Source: Akkermansia muciniphila
GTDB lineage: Bacteria; Verrucomicrobiota; Verrucomicrobiia; Verrucomicrobiales; Akkermansiaceae
NCBI GenBank assembly: GCA_945874895.1
Contig: CAMCIC010000011.1
Coordinates: forward strand, 1-64,000
DNA length: 64,000 nt
Reading direction: 5' to 3'
Shown here in pieces: positions 1 to 7,363 of the stretch (positions are counted from its first letter, which is position 1; every line of letters begins with the position of its first letter). The notes below the pieces were generated by a model. That model saw only the letters and a list, made by a program, of their open reading frames with translations, was not told the origin of the DNA and searched no databases. The position numbers were made by a program, and so were the translations under genes.

Positions 1-1
1 C

Positions 2-700
2 GATTCCGATGCGCCGTCTGTCCTCGGCTCATGGACTCTTGAGGGTGATGCCTACAGCGACATATCGGATGTGTTTGCGAAGGGAGATTTGCTTGCTTTC
101 AGTTATCAGCAGAGTGAGACGATCCAAGGGAAAACCGCGGAATGGATCCTTGGAGATGCTTGGACGGCAACGTCACTTCGGTCATGGCTGCAAGTCGTGG
201 ATTTGGCCGATCCTAGCGCACCGATGCCATGGGCACCGGTTCAGGTTCCCGGCTCGCTTGTTTCGATCTCGGACTGGACCCGCGCGGGGGCGACCGTTTT
301 CACCCGCTCGGGCGACCGCATCGCCGCCCTCGGATTCAATGGAGAGACCGCCTCCGTCGTGGCGGAAGTGGATGCGGGATTCGCCCACGTCATGATTGGA
401 TCGACACTTTTCGCTGCTTTTGATCAGGGAATCTCCCGTCGGGAGTTTTCCTCGCTGAACGGAATTTGGAATCCGTCGACCGCTTGGATGTTGGATCAAG
501 CTAGCGCGATTCACTCACTGGTGGAGTTGGACGGAGGACTGGCCGCGATCAGCCACAATCAGGCATGGATTCTCGGGGCCGATCAATCTTTCGTCGGTCA
601 TGACATCCTTAGCGGAGCGAATTTCAACGCTGCGGCCCGATCCGGTGATGCTTGGATTGTGCCCGCCGGCGACTACGGTCCACTGCTACTGGAACCTTGA
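2..700 (+). CDS. C-terminal part of a propeller-like secreted protein (5' end outside window)
   Basis: The reading frame is open from the first bases of the window to a TGA at 698-700, so only the last ~232 residues are visible. The sequence is rich in short beta-strand-like stretches with repeated W, D and G (for example WLQVVDLADPSAPMPW and TRSGDRIAALGFNGE). This resembles blades of the LVIVD or 'beta-propeller domain' type seen in large exported proteins. No catalytic motif, membrane segment or sorting signal is visible at the C-terminus. The function is unknown, and the fold is inferred only from strand periodicity. The next gene follows 126 bases later on the same strand. Confidence 0.6.
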   Translation, partial: DSDAPSVLGSWTLEGDAYSDISDVFAKGDLLAFSYQQSETIQGKTAEWILGDAWTATSLRSWLQVVDLADPSAPMPWAPVQVPGSLVSISDWTRAGATVFTRSGDRIAALGFNGETASVVAEVDAGFAHVMIGSTLFAAFDQGISRREFSSLNGIWNPSTAWMLDQASAIHSLVELDGGLAAISHNQAWILGADQSFVGHDILSGANFNAAARSGDAWIVPAGDYGPLLLEP

Positions 701-826
701 TCCGATTTTTTCTCAGCAATCGGATGGAGCTCAAGCTGTTTGGAATGACTGATGGAGGTGCCATTTCTCCGCAGCACCTGTAGTTTCTTGAAAAATACCG
801 ATGCCCTGTGCGGTAGTGGTATCCTG

Positions 827-2350
827 ATGAAAAAAGCAGGATATTCCTTGTTGTTGTGGTGCGCCGCCGTGCCGGCGATGGCCGATGTGAAGTTGCCCGC
901 TATCTTTACCAACGGTGCCGTGTTGCAACGCGATCAGCCGGTGAATGTCTGGGGCTGGGCCACTGCTGGTCAGAGCGTGAAGGTCAGTTTCGGCAAGCAA
1001 GAGGCGCAAACCAAGGCCGCTGCCGATGGGACCTGGAGTGTCTCCTTGAAAGCCATGCCCGCTTCGGCGGAAGGCCGCCCCCTGAAAGTCCAGGAAGTGG
1101 GTGGCAAGGAAGTCACCGTGCAGGACGTGCTCGTCGGGGAGGTCTGGCTCGCCAGTGGGCAGTCGAACATGGAGTGGAGCATCTCCGCTTCTCAAGAGGC
1201 GGACAAGGCCGCCGCCACCGCCACCCCACTGCCCCAGGTGCGCATGATCAAGGTGCCGAAAAAAGTCACCCACGCACGGCAGGACGATTTTGTCGGACAA
1301 TGGGACCTCGCCACACCCGACAAGGTGACGAGCTTTTCTGCGGTCGGCTACTTTTTCGCCCGTCAGCTCCATGAACAATTGAAAGTGCCAGTGGGCATCA
1401 TCAATAGCTCGTGGGGAGGCACGCGCATCGATCCATGGTTGGCCGAAGAAGGTTTCGCCAAGGTGACCGAATTGGCCGATATGGCCAAAACCCGCGCCAG
1501 CCAGTTGCCCGGATCGCCCGTTTTCGATCACGCGATGAAGCAGTATCTCACCAAAACCCGCACTTGGTGCGATGCCATGGAGAAAGCGCTTGCCGCAGGT
1601 CAACCGCTCCCCACGCCACCTGCCGCCATACCCACCTTGCCTCTACAAGGCCAGACCGGGATGTATCAGGCGATGATCCACCCTGTGCGCCGCTACGGCA
1701 TCAAGGGTTTCATTTGGTACCAAGGCGAGAGCAACAATGGCGAGGGCATGCTGTATTATCATAAAATGCGCGTGCTCATCGATGGCTGGCGCCAGCAATT
1801 CAGCACTCCCCAAGCACCATTTCTCTTTGTGCAGTTGGCTCCTTATACCTACAACAAACCCGCTCTGCAAGAAATCTGGGCCGCCCAACAAAAGGCTCTC
1901 GACATCCCGAACACGGGCATGGCCGTCATCAATGACATCGGCAACGTAAAAAACATCCACCCCGGTAACAAGTCCGAGGTGGGTCGCCGCCTCGCCCTGT
2001 GGGCCTTCGATCGCACTTACGGCATCAAACAAAAGGAAGTCAGCGGCCCCTTGTTCCGCGAGGCCAAAGCCGAGGGCAAGAGCATGGTGGTTTCCTTCGA
2101 TCACACCGGCAGTGGTCTGGTCGCACGCGATGCCAAGGCACTCACGCACTTTGAAGTGGCAGCCGCCGATGGTCAATTCCAGCCCGCCGTAGCCACCATC
2201 GCCGCTGACGGGAAGTCCCTCACAGTTCATTCGGACAAAGTCACCGCACCCACTCAGGTTCGCTTCGCTTGGAGCGAAACAGCTGAGCCGAATCTGATGA
2301 ACAAAGAAGGCCTGCCCGCCGGCGCCTTTCACAGTCAGTGGGGCAAGTAG
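827..2350 (+). CDS. Secreted sialate O-acetylesterase-type SGNH esterase
   Basis: A 507-residue protein with a short signal peptide (MKKAGYSLLLWCAAVPAMA). It would remove O-acetyl groups from sialic acids or other glycans outside the cytoplasm. Family marks are the block I motif ASGQSNMEWS with the nucleophile Ser, SSWGGTRIDPWL, IWYQGESN, and the C-terminal DIGN...IHPGNKSEVGRRLA carrying the catalytic Asp/His region. An upstream in-frame ATG at 752 would place 25 non-signal residues before the leader, so 827 is preferred. A sulfatase follows 150 bases downstream on the same strand, which fits a polysaccharide-degrading neighbourhood. The exact glycan cannot be told from sequence. Confidence 0.9.
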   Translation: MKKAGYSLLLWCAAVPAMADVKLPAIFTNGAVLQRDQPVNVWGWATAGQSVKVSFGKQEAQTKAAADGTWSVSLKAMPASAEGRPLKVQEVGGKEVTVQDVLVGEVWLASGQSNMEWSISASQEADKAAATATPLPQVRMIKVPKKVTHARQDDFVGQWDLATPDKVTSFSAVGYFFARQLHEQLKVPVGIINSSWGGTRIDPWLAEEGFAKVTELADMAKTRASQLPGSPVFDHAMKQYLTKTRTWCDAMEKALAAGQPLPTPPAAIPTLPLQGQTGMYQAMIHPVRRYGIKGFIWYQGESNNGEGMLYYHKMRVLIDGWRQQFSTPQAPFLFVQLAPYTYNKPALQEIWAAQQKALDIPNTGMAVINDIGNVKNIHPGNKSEVGRRLALWAFDRTYGIKQKEVSGPLFREAKAEGKSMVVSFDHTGSGLVARDAKALTHFEVAAADGQFQPAVATIAADGKSLTVHSDKVTAPTQVRFAWSETAEPNLMNKEGLPAGAFHSQWGK

Positions 2351-2500
2351 GATTCATCCCGCCGCGCTCTATCTTTTGAGGTGGGCCGCTGAAAGTGCAA
2401 CTGGATTGCTTTGACTCAACAGTCGGGTCCTGTGGCATTTGCCATCCAATGCCCAGCGTCCGCGTTTTGATCAGTCCGCAACCGAACCCATTCCCACATC

Positions 2501-3928
2501 ATGAAATTCCTCGTTTTTTTCGCTTCAATCGTATTTTCCGCTGTATCGTTCGGCCAGGTGAAAAAGCCCAATTTTATCGTGATTTTCATGGATGACATGG
2601 GCTACGGCGATCTCGGCTGCTACGGTGCCACGAAACAGAAAACCCCGCACCTCGATCAGATGGCGAGGGACGGCATCAAGCTCACCTCCTTCTACGCAGC
2701 GCCCGTGTGCTCGGTGTCCCGCGCACAGTTGCTTACAGGGTGCTACGGCGCCCGCATCTCGGTGCCCGCGGTATACGGTCCTGGCTCGCCACAGGGGCTG
2801 AACCCCCAGGAAACCACCATCGCCGAGCACTTGAAAACCTTAGGATACGCCACGCAGTGCATCGGTAAATGGCACGTTGGCGATCAAGCGGAATTTTTGC
2901 CTACCAAGCAGGGATTCGATCACTATCTCGGCATCCCTTACTCGAACGACATGCAGGGCAAACCGCTCGACTCCGAGGAACGCGTGGTCCCTTTGTTGCG
3001 CGATGACAAGATCGAGCGCTTGCTCAAGGACGAGGACCAGCGCGACATCGTGGAGCTCTACACGCAGGAAGCGATCCAGTTCATCCGTGAGAAAAAGGAT
3101 CAACCGTTTTTTCTCTACCTGCCTCACACCGCGATCCACACGCCCATCTACGAGAGCAAGAAATTTTCCGGTACTTCGCAGAATGGTCGCGTGGGCGATT
3201 GGATTCAGGAGGTGGATGACAGCACCGGTCGCATCCTCGCGGTGCTGAAGGAGCTCAAGCTCGACGAAAACACTCTGATCGTTTTCACCAGCGACAACGG
3301 ACCTTGGGAAATTCAAGGCAAGGATGCCGGTAGTGCTGGTCCGCTGCGTGGTGCCAAGGGCAGCACCTGGGAAGGCGGCATTCGCGTGCCCACCATCGCT
3401 CGTTGGCCAGGGAAAATCCCCGCAGGCACCAGCAACGATGCCGTGCTCGGCACCATCGACCTCCTGCCCACTCTCGTTTCTCTTGCGGGAGGCAAGGTGC
3501 CGGAAACACCGGTGATCGATGGCCGCGATGCCACCGCACAACTCATGGGAACATCGACCGAGTCCCCGCGTGAGGCCCACTATGGTTTCCTCGGCTACCA
3601 CCTGCAAACCGTGCGCCAAGGACCGTGGAAGTTGGCTGTTACCCCGCAAAACGAAGCGATGGCACGCCCCGTCAAGGAGGACGCCAAGGGCTCCGAACCG
3701 CGACTCTATCACCTCGGCAAAGACATCGCCGAAACCACGAACGTCGCCGCTGCGAATCCACAAGTGGTTGCCCAACTCAGCGCGCTCGCTACGAAGATGA
3801 ATGCTGAAATCGGCGGCACCCAGCCCACGGCTCGCCGCCCCGCCGGCCAAGTGGAAAAGGCCCGAACCCTCTACCCGATGCAACCACGAAAAAAAGCCCA
3901 AGCGCCTCAAAAAAAAGCGAAGAAGTGA
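2501..3928 (+). CDS. Secreted sulfatase (arylsulfatase family S1)
   Basis: A 475-residue protein with a signal peptide (about residues 1-19). Metal-binding Asp31-Asp32 lie in IFMDDMGYGDLG. Other family marks are KWHVGD, LPHTAIHTP and FTSDNGPW. The formylglycine site is CSVSRAQLLTG with Cys70. It carries Val where the usual motif C-x-(P/A)-x-R has Pro or Ala, so maturation by the standard FGE or anSME enzyme is uncertain. The C-terminus is a Lys/Ala-rich tail. The substrate is probably a sulfated polysaccharide, but subfamily and linkage cannot be assigned by eye. It lies 150 bases after the acetylesterase gene and may be co-expressed with it. Confidence 0.92.
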   Translation: MKFLVFFASIVFSAVSFGQVKKPNFIVIFMDDMGYGDLGCYGATKQKTPHLDQMARDGIKLTSFYAAPVCSVSRAQLLTGCYGARISVPAVYGPGSPQGLNPQETTIAEHLKTLGYATQCIGKWHVGDQAEFLPTKQGFDHYLGIPYSNDMQGKPLDSEERVVPLLRDDKIERLLKDEDQRDIVELYTQEAIQFIREKKDQPFFLYLPHTAIHTPIYESKKFSGTSQNGRVGDWIQEVDDSTGRILAVLKELKLDENTLIVFTSDNGPWEIQGKDAGSAGPLRGAKGSTWEGGIRVPTIARWPGKIPAGTSNDAVLGTIDLLPTLVSLAGGKVPETPVIDGRDATAQLMGTSTESPREAHYGFLGYHLQTVRQGPWKLAVTPQNEAMARPVKEDAKGSEPRLYHLGKDIAETTNVAAANPQVVAQLSALATKMNAEIGGTQPTARRPAGQVEKARTLYPMQPRKKAQAPQKKAKK

Positions 3929-4190
3929 AGGCTGAGTTCTCCCAAGCGAGGGGAATCTTTTCACAAGTGGAAGCATCCTTCCGGTGCTCGATTTTCTCGG
4001 CACATGGATCATGGAATGCAAAGAAAAGTCTGCTTTCACGGGATGTGTGTGTCCTCCAAGCTTTTGGGTAATCTTCACGAGCAGAGCCGGTCCTCAGCGC
4101 ATGGGCATGATGCCTTTCTCTGATTTCATGTAGAGACAAGCAGACGAATCGATCCTACCAAAATGTAAGATCCATCGTTATTTTTTCCAC
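3929..4190. other. Gene-free spacer
   Basis: This spacer follows the sulfatase stop. The minus-strand open frames that cross it are out-of-frame continuations over the sulfatase and show no family signature. I see no strong intrinsic terminator, RNA gene or repeat. The T-rich promoter of the next gene begins at 4191. Confidence 0.5.
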
Positions 4191-4233
4191 TTTTTTTCTT
4201 GAGCGGTTCGTTTTTTTCGACATATTTTCGAGC
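4191..4233 (+). promoter_or_regulatory. Probable promoter of first RHH gene (leaderless)
   Basis: A T-tract runs into TTGAGC (4199-4204), read as a -35 element. After 16-17 bases comes CATATT/ATATTT (4221-4227), read as a -10 element. The ATG at 4234 sits about 7 bases after the -10, where transcription should begin, so the mRNA is probably leaderless. This is inference from spacing and composition. Confidence 0.45.
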
Positions 4234-4419
4234 ATGAGCTCTACCGATGAAATCACACCTTCAGAATGGTCCTTGCCACCGCTATCGGAGCATATGGAGG
4301 CGCTGCTCCGGGAGGCCACGCGCCTTACTGGGCAAACGCAAGAGGAAATTCTCTATGTGTGCCTCAATCACGGTCTGCATACGATTTTGGCAGAAACTCC
4401 ACAACATGAAACACCCTGA
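4234..4419 (+). CDS. Small ribbon-helix-helix-like protein, paralogue 1
   Basis: A 61-residue protein. Residues ~15-55 have the pattern of a ribbon-helix-helix DNA-binding fold: a short strand (SLPPL), helix A (EHMEALLREATRLTG), a turn, and helix B (TQEEILYVCLNHGLHTIL). About half of its core 40 residues match the protein encoded at 4812-5015, so the two are recent paralogues. A third, opposite-strand RHH gene lies between them. No toxin gene is adjacent, so it may be a solitary transcription regulator or an orphan antitoxin. The gene is short, but the paralogue and a plausible promoter support it. Confidence 0.65.
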   Translation: MSSTDEITPSEWSLPPLSEHMEALLREATRLTGQTQEEILYVCLNHGLHTILAETPQHETP

Positions 4420-4452
4420 TACGGTGAAAGAACGGATTCCGAACTTAGGGTT

Positions 4453-4722
4453 TCAAATCGTCTCTGTGTCTTCTACAGCACGAAGGGTTGCGTCGTCCTC
4501 ATCGGCAGTCGCGTAGGAAAGAGAACTGCGTGAAAGGCGTGCGCTCTGGGAAATGAGAGTGGGCAGATCGAACTGCAAGCGGCGGAGATCCTCCAGACCT
4601 GTTTCCATCGCCAGGCGCATGATGTCAGCCTTGCTGAGACCAGTGCGCTTTGCAGCCTCGGTGATTTTTTCCAGCAGCGCAGGCTCAAAGCGTAACTGGG
4701 TGATGACGGTCTTTGAGTTCAT
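4453..4722 (-). CDS. Ribbon-helix-helix DNA-binding protein
   Basis: An 89-residue protein, counting from the second Met (MNSKTVITQLRFEPALLEKI). Five more codons are possible, up to an ATG at 4737. Residues ~5-50 form a clear RHH_1/CopG-like domain: strand TVITQLRF, helix EPALLEKITEAAKRTG, turn LSKA, helix DIMRLAMETGLEDLRRL. The remaining tail is Ser/Asp-rich and probably disordered. It lies between and opposite to two related small RHH genes. It is likely a dimeric repressor or antitoxin, but no partner toxin is seen on its strand. Confidence 0.75.
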   Translation of the reverse strand: MNSKTVITQLRFEPALLEKITEAAKRTGLSKADIMRLAMETGLEDLRRLQFDLPTLISQSARLSRSSLSYATADEDDATLRAVEDTETI

Positions 4723-4770
4723 GAGGGGGATATCCAATCACAAGCGAGAGTGTGGCGCAATTTTTTCTAA

Positions 4771-4811
4771 ATTTTTCTTGAAAGCGTAACTGTTTCAGTA
4801 ACATTCGTCGT
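4771..4811 (+). promoter_or_regulatory. Probable promoter of second RHH gene (leaderless)
   Basis: A T-tract leads to TTGAAA (4778-4783), followed after 17 bases by ACATTC (4801-4806). The GTG start at 4812 falls where transcription should begin. The ATTTTTCTTGA string matches the promoter of the paralogous gene at 4191 and the cysD upstream region. The -10 match is weak. Confidence 0.4.
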
Positions 4812-5015
4812 GTGAATCGATCCGTTCGAGAAAATGCTAGGGACACCCTGCCGCTGACGCTGACGGAGGAAACCGAGCAACTTCTTCGCGAAGCCGCCGA
4901 AAAAACCGGCAAAACCGAAGAAGAGATCCTCCAGCTCTGCCTGGAACATGGGATTCAGAAAATTTTGGAGCAAAGAGAAACGGGCGGATTGAACGGTGAA
5001 TGCCAGAGCGTGTGA
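4812..5015 (+). CDS. Small ribbon-helix-helix-like protein, paralogue 2
   Basis: A 67-residue protein starting with GTG. The core LPLTLTEETEQLLREAAEK followed by TGKTEEEILQLCLEHGIQKIL aligns without gaps to the protein at 4234-4419, with about 21 of 40 residues identical. It has the same strand-helix-turn-helix pattern. The ends differ, as expected for a conserved DNA-binding or dimerisation core. It lies upstream of the repeat-rich region and the AbiE cassette on the opposite strand. The function beyond probable DNA binding is unknown. Confidence 0.65.
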   Translation: MNRSVRENARDTLPLTLTEETEQLLREAAEKTGKTEEEILQLCLEHGIQKILEQRETGGLNGECQSV

Positions 5016-5036
5016 GTTGGGAAAGGCGACTTCGAG

Positions 5037-5219
5037 TCAGCACCGAGCCCCAAGAGTCCCAACAACGGGTGCATTCTGCAAACGCCTGAGAACCTCAGCA
5101 GCTAACTCTTTTCGCTCGATTTGTTGTTTTTTGCTCACCCGAGAGAGCAATTTACTACAATCTTGCTGGTTGTGGCGGAATGCCTGTAAGGATTCGATCA
5201 GCCCATCGAATTTTCTGCC
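5037..5219 (-). pseudogene. Possible 3' remnant of a gene cut by the hairpin repeat
   Basis: On the minus strand this stretch reads as a helical, charged tail (containing GLIESLQAFRHNQQDCSKLL and KKQQIERKELAAEVLRRLQN) ending at a stop at 5037. Upstream of 5220 the frame runs straight into hairpin repeat copy 1, which codes only low-meaning residues. It looks like the C-terminal ~60 residues of a gene whose front was replaced by the repeat. I do not recognise the family. It could also be a chance open frame. Confidence 0.3.
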
Positions 5220-5387
5220 TTCGGTCCCAAAGGGACCATTTAGACAAGCCCACGGAGAAGCCGTGGGTAGCGCGTTTTTCCAAAAATTTTGCGTCCCAAC
5301 GGGACGCTTCATCAGGGACCATGCGAAGACCGTGCGACACGACGCAAGGGCAAGTCGTCCTGTGCCTCAAATCATGTCATGTTTTCA
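5220..5387. repeat. Hairpin-rich dispersed repeat, copy 1 (shortened)
   Basis: Bases 5220-5345 match 7364-7489 in direct orientation at 123 of 126 positions. The unit contains successive perfect hairpins: GGTCCC/GGGACC, CCCACGG/CCGTGGG and GCGTCCC/GGGACGC. Compared with copy 2 it lacks about 110 bases of further hairpins. The two copies then become similar again up to the string CATGTTTTCA. It is non-coding, with no transposase nearby. It resembles REP/BIME-like or small non-autonomous elements. Confidence 0.85.
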
Positions 5388-5406
5388 GACAGACAAATGA
5401 TTTTCT
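5388..5406. repeat. 19-bp direct repeat, left copy
   Basis: GACAGACAAATGATTTTCT is found here and again, identically, at 7331-7349. The two copies bracket 1,924 bases that hold the AbiE-like operon and its control region. They could be a target-site duplication, recombination (att-like) sites, or the inner ends of a larger repeated unit. Confidence 0.8.
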
Positions 5407-5572
5407 TCCGCCTAAAGGCAAAAATCCCCCAGTGGCAAATCGCTCCGCGCATCCGCCTGACTTCATCGAAGTCATCGATCACCAACAATGACCACTGCGA
5501 CCCCGCGCATACAAATCCATCCCCATGGTACTTGCGACTACGCTTACGGTGCAACGTTCCCAGGACGCTGTC
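5407..5572. other. Non-coding stretch with small inverted repeats
   Basis: Between the left 19-bp repeat and the end of the toxin gene. It holds short inverted repeats such as GACTTC/GAAGTC (about 5460-5474) and AGGAC/GTCCT (about 5561-5573). The second one overlaps the stop codon region of the toxin gene. No coding frame is convincing. Confidence 0.4.
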
Positions 5573-6634
5573 CTAGGCTGAGGAATCTCGGCCTTTCAGG
5601 CTTGGAAGGAAGCTCTTGGCGTTAAAGATATCCTCGAACATCGTGGCGGCAGCGATCATTTCCTCAAAGCTGGGGGTATTGCCGAAGAACATGGGACCAA
5701 GCATGTCCGTGTAGTCGGCTTTCCAAGCGGAGAGGTGGGTCGGTGGAGGAGTGAGACGAAAGGTGCCGGGCTTGTGGGTGCTGTAATCCACCCAGGAGAA
5801 GCGGAAGAAGAGTTCGCGATGTTCCGCTACACGCTGGAAGAGCGCAGGCTGCGCGAGAGCGGCCTCTCCGATGCCAGCGCGGATGAGGCACCAGAGGTCG
5901 TAGTAGTGCCGAGCCATGCGAAGTTTCCGAGGCTTTTCTGCCGGGCGGAAGGTCTCCTCGTGGAGCAGGCAGGCTTTTTCCCAAAAGGTGCGTTCGGCGG
6001 CGAGAACTCTAACAGGAAAGGCGGGAGCAGGGTCCAGAGCAGGAAAATGTTCCGTCACGTAAGGTAAGATGGTTCTTTCCTCATGCGGCCAATCGTCGGA
6101 ACGGGCTCCGAGCTCGATCTTTACCACAGGGCGGACGTAGCCTGCTGTCCCGGACGCAAAGGCAGATGGGTAATGAAAAAGCAAGCACTGGCCATCTGGC
6201 ATGTCAGGGTCAACTTCGAGCAGCCAACCTTTTTTACCAATCGTTTCCTCTATGCGTGCGCGAAGTGCGGGTTGCAGCTTACCCTGGACCCACTCGCGGC
6301 AGGTAGCGATGAGTGCTTCAAGTCGAGCTTTGCGTTGCTTGTTACTGGGTGCGCGATCCGGTGCTGCCTCTCCCCCAAACCCAAGAGCCTCCTTGTCTAC
6401 GATGATGTCAATGTCTTCGGAGAAACGTTCGATGAGTTTCCACGCTTTAGAAAGTGAAGTGCCGCCTTTGAAGGTCAGGTGTGAACCGATGCCGGGAAGC
6501 GAGAACAGCTCGCGTAGGGTCCAGCACACCCAGAAGTCCTTCTCGACGCTTACGGCTTGTAGCCCCATCACATCATCGACTTGCTGGAAGGCGAGAAGGC
6601 GTCGGGCCTTGGGGATTTGAAGAAAGGCATCCAT
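5573..6634 (-). CDS. abiEii: AbiEii-family nucleotidyltransferase toxin (type IV toxin-antitoxin)
   Basis: A 353-residue protein of the AbiEii/AbiGii family, cytoplasmic nucleotidyltransferases that act as toxins, shown for some relatives to modify tRNA ends. The core NTase motif is near residues 56-80: FKGGTSLSKAW (GG-T/S) followed by RFSEDIDIIVD, with the D-x-D metal ligands. Later family motifs are VVKIELGARSD, AAERTFWEKACLLHEE and RHYYDLW. The start lies 3 bases after the stop of the antitoxin gene, so the pair is a tight operon. The last residues (KGRDSSA) are coded within repeat-like inverted sequence at 5573-5600, so the native C-terminus may have been exchanged. Length is normal and key residues are intact. 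Confidence 0.9.
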   Translation of the reverse strand: MDAFLQIPKARRLLAFQQVDDVMGLQAVSVEKDFWVCWTLRELFSLPGIGSHLTFKGGTSLSKAWKLIERFSEDIDIIVDKEALGFGGEAAPDRAPSNKQRKARLEALIATCREWVQGKLQPALRARIEETIGKKGWLLEVDPDMPDGQCLLFHYPSAFASGTAGYVRPVVKIELGARSDDWPHEERTILPYVTEHFPALDPAPAFPVRVLAAERTFWEKACLLHEETFRPAEKPRKLRMARHYYDLWCLIRAGIGEAALAQPALFQRVAEHRELFFRFSWVDYSTHKPGTFRLTPPPTHLSAWKADYTDMLGPMFFGNTPSFEEMIAAATMFEDIFNAKSFLPSLKGRDSSA

Positions 6635-6637
6635 GGT

Positions 6638-7246
6638 CTAAGAGGATGGTTCCGTGAGGCGCCGGAGGATTTCCGCGATCCAAGCGGGTGCATGCATGAG
6701 GTCTTTGAGGATCGCAGAGCGGTCGGAATTTGCGAGATTTCTGCGCAAGATGGCGAGAACCTGATCGTCGACTTGATCTTGGCCAAGATGGCGGAGTGCT
6801 TGAATGATCGTGCCGCTGATGCGCCCGGCGGTGGCCATGTTGCGTGGCGTGGTGTGCTGAAGGATGATTTCCCGTTTGCCCATGCTGACCTTACGGGCGG
6901 GACCGTCGGTGAGGAAGACAATGCGAGAAGGGACCTGGTCTGAGAGTCCCAGCAGGTTGGCGGCGTATGCCCCGGAGGGCTGGATCCGTATGGCATCACG
7001 TACGACAAGCGCGCGCGCGATGGCGTCCGCAGAGGGTGCCACCGTGCCAAGAACTGCGTCATGGACCGGGTAATCGTAGAGGCCAAAGGTCAGACGTCGA
7101 ATGGTTCCGGCTGCAGTCAATCGACTGAGTGCATTACCCACGGCGGAGCGCGATCCAAGGTCTAGGAAGTGAGTTGGTGTAAACACCCAACCCCTCCCTT
7201 TCCCGTAGATCCTGGAAACTATTGTATTTTCAATCGATTTTGCCAT
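6638..7246 (-). CDS. abiEi: AbiEi-like (DUF6088-type) antitoxin and repressor
   Basis: A 202-residue protein encoded immediately before the toxin gene. The N-terminal ~75 residues look like a winged helix-turn-helix (GWVFTPTHFLDLGSRSAVGN, ALSRLTAAGTIRRLTFGLYDYP). The remainder fits the DUF6088/AbiEi antitoxin domain (DAIRIQPSGAYAANLLGL, VFLTDGPARKV). Members of this group neutralise the AbiEii toxin without direct binding (type IV) and repress their own operon through inverted repeats. A perfect inverted repeat over the -10 region at 7264-7291 fits this. The ATG at 7246 gives a leader of roughly 18-20 bases. Confidence 0.88.
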   Translation of the reverse strand: MAKSIENTIVSRIYGKGRGWVFTPTHFLDLGSRSAVGNALSRLTAAGTIRRLTFGLYDYPVHDAVLGTVAPSADAIARALVVRDAIRIQPSGAYAANLLGLSDQVPSRIVFLTDGPARKVSMGKREIILQHTTPRNMATAGRISGTIIQALRHLGQDQVDDQVLAILRRNLANSDRSAILKDLMHAPAWIAEILRRLTEPSS

Positions 7247-7263
7247 TTAGATCAAAAATTTTC

Positions 7264-7291
7264 GTGACAAATCATACCCATTATTTGTCAC
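7264..7291 (-). promoter_or_regulatory. Operator and -10 region of the abiE operon
   Basis: A perfect inverted repeat, GTGACAAAT (7264-7272) and ATTTGTCAC (7283-7291), with a 10-base spacer. On the minus strand a consensus-like -10 TATGAT (7276-7271) overlaps the spacer and one arm, so a bound repressor would block RNA polymerase. The start codon follows at 7246. This matches the known AbiEi mode of autoregulation. Confidence 0.7.
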
Positions 7292-7330
7292 AAAAGAAAG
7301 AAGAATTTGTGGATTTTTTCATGACCTGGG

Positions 7331-7349
7331 GACAGACAAATGATTTTCT
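7331..7349. repeat. 19-bp direct repeat, right copy
   Basis: Identical to 5388-5406 and in the same orientation. It lies 14 bases before hairpin repeat copy 2 and just outside the abiE operator. Confidence 0.8.
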
Positions 7350-7363
7350 AACCTCTTTTTCTC

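Noticed and set aside
2840-4078. A 412-residue open frame on the minus strand
   Set aside because: It runs opposite to a clear sulfatase with all motifs. Its product is Arg/His/Leu-rich with no family signature.
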